Part shown: in pieces, positions 58,012 to 64,000 of the stretch | Layout of the letters: each line of letters begins with the position of its first letter | Position numbering within the stretch: the first letter of the stretch is position 1 | Source of the DNA: Paraburkholderia domus | Lineage (GTDB): Bacteria > Pseudomonadota > Gammaproteobacteria > Burkholderiales > Burkholderiaceae | Direction: 5' to 3' | Assembly: GCF_905220705.1 (NCBI RefSeq) | Contig: NZ_CAJNAT010000010.1 | Location: 62,001 to 126,000 of the forward strand | Length of the DNA: 64,000 nt | Position numbers and translations under genes: made by a program | Notes under the pieces: model-generated | What the model was told of the DNA's origin: nothing | Database searches by the model: none | What the model saw: only the letters and a program-made list of their open reading frames with translations

Positions 58012-59607
58012 TCATGCGGCCGTGTTGGTCGGCAGCGGCTGATTCAGCGGCTGTTGTTGTTCGTGGTGATAGCGTCCGGTGTGCAACGACGAAGGCCCAA
58101 GTCGTGCGTATTTGAACATCAGCATGATTTCGATGATGAACAGCACGGTGTAGAACACGACGAAGCCGGCAATGCTCAGGTAGAGATCACTCGGTGTCAG
58201 GCTCGAGGCCGACAATGCGGTCGGCAGAATGCCGGCGATGGTCCACGGTTGACGGCCGACTTCAGCGACTATCCAGCCGAATTCAGCAGCAAGCCACGGC
58301 AACGGAATTGCCCACACAGCCCAGCGCAGGAACCAGCGGCGCTTTTCCAGCAACAAGGAGCGCTGCGCGCAGAACCAGAACGCCAGCACGAAGGTCGCAA
58401 GGAACAGGATGCCGAGGCCGACCATCAAGCGGAACGAGAAGAACACCGGCGCGACCGGCGGAATCGTCTTCTTGGCGGCCTGCACGATCTGATCTGGTGT
58501 GGCGTCGGTGACGTTCGGAGTGAACTGCTTGAGCATCAAGCCGTAGCCGAGGTCCTCCTTGTGAGCGTCGAAAGCGGCCTTGACTTCGTCAGTGGCGTCG
58601 CCCTGTTTAAGCCTTTGCAGCGCGGCATAGGCGAGCATGCCGTTCTTGATGCGCACTTCGTTCTGCGCCATCAGTTCCTTCAGACCGACCACCGGTTCGT
58701 CGATCGAGCGCGTGGCGATGAGGCCGAGCGCATACGGAATGCGGATCGCATAATCGGTGCGTTCTTCCTTCTGGTTCGGAATGCCGATGATCGTGAAGGG
58801 TGCGGGTGCGGGCGCCGTTTCCCATTCGGATTCGATAGCGGCCAGCTTGACTTGCTGAACTTCGCCGGTGCGATAGCCAGATTCGTCGCCGAGCACGATC
58901 ACACACAACGTCGACGCCAGACCGAAGCCGGCGGCAATCGCGAACGAGCGCAAGGCGAATTCGGTGTCGCGGCGTTTCAACAGATACCATGACGACACAC
59001 CGAGCACGAACATCGAAGCGGTCACGTAACCGGCCGATACGGTGTGCACGAACTTCACCTGAGCGACCGGATTGAACAGCACCGAGAAGATGCTGTCGAG
59101 TTCCATGCGCATGGTCTGATAGTTGAAGGTGGCGCCGACCGGATTGTTCATCCAACCGTTGGCCACCAGAATCCACAGTGCCGACAGATTCGAGCCGAGC
59201 GCGACGAGGAACGTGACGCTAACGTGCTGCACTTTCGAGAGCCGCTTCCAGCCGAAGAAGAACAGGCCAACGAAGGTCGACTCGAGGAAGAACGCCATCA
59301 AACCTTCAACGGCCAGCGGCACGCCGAAAATGTCGCCGACATAGTGCGAGTAGTACGACCAGTTGGTGCCGAACTGAAATTCCAGCGTGAGACCGGTGGT
59401 GACGCCCATCGCGAAGTTAATGCCGAACAGCTTGCCCCAGAACTGGGTCATGTCCTTATAGATCTGCTTGCCGGTCATCACATAGACGGACTCCATGATG
59501 ACTAGCAACCAGGACAGACCGAGCGTGAGCGGCACGAACAGAAAGTGATAAAGCGCCGTGATGGCGAACTGGAGGCGCGATAGTTCTACGACTTCGCTAA
59601 CGGGCAT
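58012..59607 (-). CDS. cydA: Cytochrome bd ubiquinol oxidase subunit I
   Basis: Heme-bearing subunit oxidising ubiquinol and reducing O2, working at low oxygen and without pumping. 531 residues: LSRLQFAITALYHFLFVPLTLG with a heme ligand His, the GVTTGLTLEFQFGTNWSYYSHYVGD region (part shown as LEFQFGTNWSYYSHYVGD), the Q-loop with KEERTDYAIRIP, GLKELMAQNEVRIKNGM, and FSFRLMVGLGIL with the heme Met. The C-terminal insert between helices is long. ATG 59607 has AAGGTGA upstream and overlaps cydP by 11 bases. Confidence 0.96.
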   Translation of the reverse strand: MPVSEVVELSRLQFAITALYHFLFVPLTLGLSWLLVIMESVYVMTGKQIYKDMTQFWGKLFGINFAMGVTTGLTLEFQFGTNWSYYSHYVGDIFGVPLAVEGLMAFFLESTFVGLFFFGWKRLSKVQHVSVTFLVALGSNLSALWILVANGWMNNPVGATFNYQTMRMELDSIFSVLFNPVAQVKFVHTVSAGYVTASMFVLGVSSWYLLKRRDTEFALRSFAIAAGFGLASTLCVIVLGDESGYRTGEVQQVKLAAIESEWETAPAPAPFTIIGIPNQKEERTDYAIRIPYALGLIATRSIDEPVVGLKELMAQNEVRIKNGMLAYAALQRLKQGDATDEVKAAFDAHKEDLGYGLMLKQFTPNVTDATPDQIVQAAKKTIPPVAPVFFSFRLMVGLGILFLATFVLAFWFCAQRSLLLEKRRWFLRWAVWAIPLPWLAAEFGWIVAEVGRQPWTIAGILPTALSASSLTPSDLYLSIAGFVVFYTVLFIIEIMLMFKYARLGPSSLHTGRYHHEQQQPLNQPLPTNTAA

Positions 59608-59857
59608 GTTGATCACCTTGGGACGGATGCGAGGCAGGCACGGACAGCAGCGCCTGCGCGACTTGTTCAGGCGGCAGCGACATATGCTCCGCCTGCGGAT
59701 GATTGAAGAACGCGTACTTGAGCGCCATCAGCAGTACGAATTTGATGGCAAGGACGATGGCGATATCCCGCGCCAGCGTCGGACCGCGGACCCAGGCGGC
59801 GAACCGTTTGCGCAGGCTCGAGCGAGGGCTTTTATTGCGATTCAGGGCTATGGTCAT
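59597..59857 (-). CDS. cydP: Putative cytochrome bd small subunit CydP
   Basis: 86 residues: basic N-terminus and one helix (DIAIVLAIKFVLLMALKYAFF), then an amphipathic tail (EHMSLPPEQVAQALL). This matches the CydP-type small protein encoded directly before cydA in many proteobacteria. Its 3-prime end overlaps the cydA start. Function inferred from position. Confidence 0.85.
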   Translation of the reverse strand: MTIALNRNKSPRSSLRKRFAAWVRGPTLARDIAIVLAIKFVLLMALKYAFFNHPQAEHMSLPPEQVAQALLSVPASHPSQGDQHAR

Positions 59858-60025
59858 GATCGGTCGAAGGCGACTGCACGCCGGTGAGTCCGGCTAAATC
59901 CAGGCCGCCCGAGCGGTCCGGCGAGTGCATCCCGATTCTAGGAGCAACGACCTTGCGCGCGTGAGTTCACCACTGCGGCATTGGGTCGCGAACGTCGCTC
60001 CGTGCGGACAGTATTGCTAGGACGT

Positions 60026-60039
60026 TTGTGATACGTCAA
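60026..60039. promoter_or_regulatory. Weak FNR/ANR-like box upstream of cyd operon
   Basis: TTGTGATACGTCAA matches TTGAT-N4-ATCAA at 7 of 10 defined positions. Oxygen-responsive control of cyd genes is expected, but the match is poor. Confidence 0.25.
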
Positions 60040-60117
60040 GAAACACGTGTTCGGCAGACATGTTCTTGAGTGAGCACGCGCGTTTGCGATTGAGCGTGCG
60101 CATCGGCGAGAGGGCAT

Positions 60118-60153
60118 AAAAAAAGCCCTGCCTTCTTGTGAGGGCAGGGCTTT
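60118..60153 (-). terminator. Rho-independent terminator originally belonging to rpoH
   Basis: AAAGCCCTGCC (60122-60132) pairs with GGCAGGGCTTT (60143-60153); on the minus strand a T-run follows. The insertion sequence now lies between it and rpoH. Confidence 0.85.
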
Positions 60154-60196
60154 GCAGCTGAACAGCGCGTGCCGGACGAGCCGGTACGGCTAAAGA

Positions 60197-60204
60197 GTTT
60201 AAGT
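60197..60204. repeat. Target site duplication, left copy
   Basis: GTTTAAGT directly outside the left inverted repeat; identical to the right copy at 61615-61622. Confidence 0.92.
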
Positions 60205-60236
60205 GGCTCTTTTGAAAACGGAGTGGGTAACGGCCT

Positions 60237-61463
60237 TCAGCGGGCATGCGAGTTGAAGGCGGAGAAGTCGAGTTTGCCTGCGATGAGAAACAGGACCGTT
60301 CGCATGGTTTCGAAGCGAGCGTATCCGCGTGCCTTGCGCTTGGCGGCCTGAAACAGTCCATTGATGGCTTCGATGAAGCCGTTCGTCTGGCGGGTCTGGG
60401 TCCAGGCGACGATGCCGTCGAAGTGTCGGCGAATCAATCGCACGACGTCCTTCATCGGTTCGACCTTCGAACGCATAACGTTGGTGCACCACTGCTGCAG
60501 CATGTCGGAGACGACATTGATTTGCTTGCGCTCGAGAATCTCGCGCAGTTGCTCGCGATATAGCCATGCGCGGGCGGTGCGCTTCGTGGTGTACTGACTG
60601 ACGAGCGCCTCGAGGTCGGTCAATTGCGTCAGGTTGAGTTTGTTCGAGTCTTTGAGCAGCGTCCAGCGCATGCCTTTGAGTTCCGGGTCGACCTTCTGTT
60701 GCTGTCGACGCACGGTATCGAGCGCCTTGGACGCGTGAGCGACGACGTGAAACTTGTCGAAGGTCAGCCGCGCATCGGGGAGATGCTCATTTACGCCCTT
60801 GATGAAGGCCGGTGACATGTCAATGCTGACCGAGTCGACTTGCTCGGGCTTGCCACCGTGTTGGCCAAGATAGGCCGCGAAGCGTTCAATTGTGCTGGCA
60901 TCCTTGCCGGTCGTCACGAACACGACGCGCCGCGCCTGCATGTCGGCCACCAGTGTTAGATACTCATGACCGCGCCGGTACGAGGTTTCGTCAATCGCCA
61001 CCGTCGTCACCTCCGACAGGTCCGCCGACGCGAGCGCCAGTTCCACATAGCGCGAGCAGATGGCGTGAACCCGGTGCCACGACAGGTTGACGATGCGCGC
61101 CACGGCAGCAAACGGCATCTGCTGAGCGAGCATCAGCACGAGCGCCTCGAACAGCAACGTGAAGCCGCTGAGTTGGCCGACCCAATCAGGTTCCACCAAC
61201 CGTACCGAGCCGTCCGGCAAGCGCACACGCGGCACACGCACTTCCAGATAGCACTCGTGCTGAAAGAAATTCAAATGGCGCAGACGCTTGATTTGCGTGT
61301 CGTGCACGGGGTGCTCGCCGGCTACGTCAGCATAGGCAAACCGGCTGCCCGCGACGAAGTCAACGGCAATCGTGAGCTGGCGTTTGCCGGTATCAAAGTC
61401 GACGCTTTGTACGTACCACGGGGCCCTGATTCCCAGGGCGGCTTCAAACAGTTGGTTCGTCAT
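60237..61463 (-). CDS. ISL3-family transposase
   Basis: 408 residues, full length. N-terminal zinc-ribbon-like and HTH part (YVQSVDFDTGKRQLTIAVDF; HECYLEVRVPRVRLPDGS lacks the usual Cys set), then the DDE catalytic region: TTVAIDETSYRRGHEYLTLV with the first Asp, DSVSIDMSPAFIKGVNEHLPDARLTFDKFHV (part shown as VSIDMSPAFIKGVNEHLPDA) with the second, and the Glu in QTNGFIEAINGLFQAAKRKARGY (part shown as TNGFIEAINGLFQAAKRKA). Orientation is the same as rpoH, whose stop is 160 bases upstream. Confidence 0.95.
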   Translation of the reverse strand: MTNQLFEAALGIRAPWYVQSVDFDTGKRQLTIAVDFVAGSRFAYADVAGEHPVHDTQIKRLRHLNFFQHECYLEVRVPRVRLPDGSVRLVEPDWVGQLSGFTLLFEALVLMLAQQMPFAAVARIVNLSWHRVHAICSRYVELALASADLSEVTTVAIDETSYRRGHEYLTLVADMQARRVVFVTTGKDASTIERFAAYLGQHGGKPEQVDSVSIDMSPAFIKGVNEHLPDARLTFDKFHVVAHASKALDTVRRQQQKVDPELKGMRWTLLKDSNKLNLTQLTDLEALVSQYTTKRTARAWLYREQLREILERKQINVVSDMLQQWCTNVMRSKVEPMKDVVRLIRRHFDGIVAWTQTRQTNGFIEAINGLFQAAKRKARGYARFETMRTVLFLIAGKLDFSAFNSHAR

Positions 61464-61482
61464 TGTTCGTTTCGTCTTGCAG

Positions 61483-61513
61483 GGCTGGTTGCAGCATTCT
61501 GCCGCAACCAGCC
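61483..61513 (-). other. Perfect hairpin in the transposase leader
   Basis: GGCTGGTTGC (61483-61492) and GCAACCAGCC (61504-61513) form a 10-bp stem 20 bases before the transposase start. No U-run follows on the minus strand. It may fold in read-through RNA and limit transposase translation, as known for other insertion sequences. Confidence 0.5.
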
Positions 61514-61614
61514 ATGACTCAGCTTATCGAAACCGTGCGCCTCAAGGGTTCGCTGCGCCGGGCTTACGCCCGCCCTTGACCCGCCAAACCACCCACTGAG
61601 AATTCAAAAGAGGC

Positions 61615-61622
61615 GTTTAAGT
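61615..61622. repeat. Target site duplication, right copy
   Basis: GTTTAAGT, one base beyond the rpoH stop codon (61624-61626). Confidence 0.92.
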
Positions 61623-61623
61623 G

Positions 61624-62559
<936 letters not shown>

Positions 62560-62620
62560 GTAGGAAACTCCTTTGGAATCAGACAAAAGCGTATTCAGTT
62601 AACGACTCCAGCGTTGGATG

Positions 62621-62647
62621 TTAGCACTCTGATTTGCCGAGTGCTAA
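62621..62647. promoter_or_regulatory. CIRCE operator (HrcA site) upstream of rpoH
   Basis: TTAGCACTC, nine bases (TGATTTGCC), GAGTGCTAA: an exact match to the CIRCE element bound by the repressor HrcA. It lies about 60 bases upstream of the rpoH start codon. Confidence 0.93.
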
Positions 62648-62673
62648 TACTTAGAGGCAGTAGGGGCATCCAA
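62644..62673 (-). promoter_or_regulatory. rpoH promoter overlapping CIRCE
   Basis: On the minus strand TTGGAT (62673-62668), 18-base spacer, TATTAG (62649-62644). The -10 overlaps the edge of CIRCE, so HrcA would block it. Confidence 0.5.
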
Positions 62674-62919
62674 GTTCCGCAAATTCCTATTGAAATTTGC
62701 GTTCTAATAGTCATGGTATACCCTCTTAAGCGTTCATGTTGAGACCGTGGAATTTACCTAACGAAGCATTTCCATTCTTATAAGTGACGGATATTTTCTA
62801 AAATTGAAGTGACAAATTGCGCGAATTTGGTTTTCTTCATACGATCGGCCCGACGTAAATTATCTTTAGAATAAACGGGTCAGTGTCCCCTGACCAACGT
62901 TCGGCTAGCCCGGTGTCCC

Positions 62920-63483
62920 ATGAAGAACAAAAAAAACGTTTGGCGTGGTCTGGCTCTAAAAGGCGCTTCGGCGGCTGTTCTGTTAGCCGCCTCGGGACTA
63001 GCCTCGGCCGACCAGTTCGGTGTGCAGGTCGCGGCCGGCGTGGCGAATCACGATCTGAAAAAACTCGATCTTGGCCTGGTCTGGGATCCGGATCTGACGT
63101 GGTGGCAAATCGGCGATTGGCATTTCTCGCTGATCGGCGAAGCACACGTGGCCTGGTGGCATACCAGCGAAGGGAACGTGCACGAGAACATCGGCGAAAT
63201 CGGTGTGACGCCGATCATCCGCTTCATCAAAGCCTCAGGGGCGATTCGTCCTTTTATTGAGGCGGGCGCGGGTATCCGGCTGCTGTCGAGTCCCACAATC
63301 TCGTCAGACTACACAGTTTCCACAGCGTTCCAATTCGCCTCCATGGCGGGCATCGGCGTGCAGTTCGGCAATCGTCAGCAGTATCTGGCGGGCTACCGCT
63401 TCCAGCATATTTCCAACGGCGGTATCAAAGAGCCCAATCCTGGTATAAATTTCAGCCAGCTATATTTGCAATATAACTTCTGA
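62920..63483 (+). CDS. pagL: Lipid A 3-O-deacylase PagL
   Basis: Outer-membrane beta-barrel enzyme that removes the 3-O acyl chain from lipid A. 187 residues: signal peptide (ending LASA-DQ near residue 30), alternating barrel strands, the PagL signature GYRFQHISNGGIKEPNPGIN with catalytic His163 and Ser165, and a C-terminal Phe typical of outer-membrane proteins. Family length fits. Divergent from rpoH. Confidence 0.92.
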   Translation: MKNKKNVWRGLALKGASAAVLLAASGLASADQFGVQVAAGVANHDLKKLDLGLVWDPDLTWWQIGDWHFSLIGEAHVAWWHTSEGNVHENIGEIGVTPIIRFIKASGAIRPFIEAGAGIRLLSSPTISSDYTVSTAFQFASMAGIGVQFGNRQQYLAGYRFQHISNGGIKEPNPGINFSQLYLQYNF

Positions 63484-63526
63484 CGACCGTGGCCACGTTC
63501 GGCTCACCGGTGCGAGGGGCTGAGCA

Positions 63527-63910
63527 ATGGCGGCAAAGATAATCGAAGCGATTCGCGGGCTCGAGCGAGAGCGCTTTCGTGCGATGGTCGACGGCGACGG
63601 GCAGTCGCTCGATGCGCTGCTTGCGGATAACGTGAGCTATGTCCATACGAACGGCAAGCGCGAAACGAAGCGGCAGTTCATCGACGGCATTACCGCGGGG
63701 CGCCGCCGCTATCGGCAGATCGAAGTGCAGTCGCAAGAAGTGCTGCCGGTGGGGCGTGAGACTTGCGTTGTTACCGGGCGCGCGCTGATCGAAATGGAAG
63801 CAAACAACGGAGCGTTGCTGTTCCCGATCGCGTACACGGCAATTCACACGCAGGAAGACGGGCAATGGCGCCTGATCGCCTGGCAGGCGACGCGTTGTGC
63901 GATCGAGTGA
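63527..63910 (+). CDS. DUF4440/SnoaL-like (NTF2-fold) protein
   Basis: 127 residues: LERERFRAMVDGDGQSLDALLADNVSYVHTNG (part shown as MVDGDGQSLDALLADNVSYV), TKRQFIDGI, VTGRALIEMEANNG and HTQEDGQWRLIAWQATR are typical of the DUF4440 branch of the cystatin-like NTF2 superfamily. Members are mixed: enzymes of small molecules or stress proteins. No function can be assigned. It follows pagL by about 40 bases and may be co-transcribed. Confidence 0.85.
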   Translation: MAAKIIEAIRGLERERFRAMVDGDGQSLDALLADNVSYVHTNGKRETKRQFIDGITAGRRRYRQIEVQSQEVLPVGRETCVVTGRALIEMEANNGALLFPIAYTAIHTQEDGQWRLIAWQATRCAIE

Positions 63911-64000
63911 GCCTTTTGAGCTCACGTCGTCTCGTTAGTCACACTCGGTGAGCGCCTTCTGAGCGCTCGAATGGCACGAGCAGGCGGGGTTCACCGCCCA

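Larger units (their letters stand above)
59858..60196. other. Upstream region of the cyd operon
   Basis: Holds the probable cyd promoter region, a weak FNR/ANR-like box, and the terminator that originally served rpoH. No gene is supported. Confidence 0.5.
60205..61614 (-). mobile_element. Complete ISL3-family insertion sequence
   Basis: A 1410-bp element bounded by imperfect 24-bp inverted repeats (60205-60228 and 61591-61614; 19 of 24 positions match, both ends reading G-x-CTCTTTTGAA inward and ending AGTGGGT). Flanked by an exact 8-bp direct repeat GTTTAAGT, the duplication size typical of ISL3. It carries one transposase gene with no frameshift, so it may be active. The perfect duplication suggests a fairly recent insertion. 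Confidence 0.95.
62560..62919. other. rpoH-pagL divergent regulatory region
   Basis: A 360-bp AT-rich gap with the CIRCE operator and rpoH promoter on one side and the pagL promoter area (TTTAGAATAAAC near 62870) on the other. No gene seen. Confidence 0.55.

Overview
The window is a piece of a Burkholderiales main chromosome, most likely Paraburkholderia or a close Burkholderia sensu lato relative. This rests on gene content and order (aa3 oxidase cluster with DUF2244, DUF2970 and DUF2909 satellites; gshA-gshB-manX-ptsH-ptsI; ctpA-gpmA; rhodanese-grxC-secB-gpsA), on GC-rich codon use, and on recognisable families. I made no database search. Almost all of it is ordinary vertically inherited backbone. 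The clear mobile DNA is one intact ISL3-family insertion sequence with an exact 8-bp target duplication.

Layout. 0-6 kb: a DeoR-family regulator cut by the window edge, a glycerophosphodiesterase (ugpQ), and a spermidine/iron-type ABC importer (binding protein, two permeases, ATPase), with a GlpR-like operator in the upstream gap. 6-11 kb: C4-dicarboxylate uptake, dctA with a sigma-54 promoter, and the dctB/dctD two-component system. 11-15 kb: a membrane thioredoxin, a lipoprotein, comM and ubiK. 15-17 kb: glnK-amtB behind a perfect sigma-54 promoter. 17-23 kb: glutathione synthesis (gshA, gshB) and a regulatory PTS chain (EIIA-Man, HPr, EI). 23-27 kb: moeB/thiF-like gene, ctpA and gpmA on the minus strand. 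27-32 kb: rhodanese, grxC, secB, gpsA, a macrodomain protein, trmL, comF and bioC.

32-43 kb is an aa3-type cytochrome c oxidase cluster with its copper and heme assembly factors: coxB, coxA, a small membrane protein, ctaG, DUF2970, coxC, DUF2909, surf1, an Sco-like protein, ctaA, ctaB and sco1. The coxB product is an unusual fusion: CuA subunit II, then cytochrome c, then an OmpA-type peptidoglycan-binding domain. 43-47 kb: a YciI-like protein, a chemoreceptor, a MetQ-like binding protein and a MarR-GNAT fusion.

47-55 kb is an N-acetylglucosamine operon: GntR regulator, nagA, a SIS-domain deaminase, an EIIA-HPr-EI fusion and an EIICB permease carrying a second, cysteine-less EIIB domain. A 38-bp perfect palindrome covers its promoter. 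55-60 kb: a secreted DUF1996 protein and a cytochrome bd operon (cydP-cydA-cydB-cydX, minus strand). 60-64 kb: the ISL3 element inserted between rpoH and its terminator, rpoH under a perfect CIRCE operator, the lipid A deacylase pagL, and a DUF4440 protein.

There is no CRISPR array, rRNA, tRNA or recognisable phage or defence island. The most novel-looking items are the CoxB-OmpA fusion, the duplicated EIIB in the GlcNAc permease, the ugpQ-linked non-Ugp ABC importer with a GlpR-like operator, the 9-codon leader ORF before dctA, and the insertion sequence separating rpoH from its terminator.
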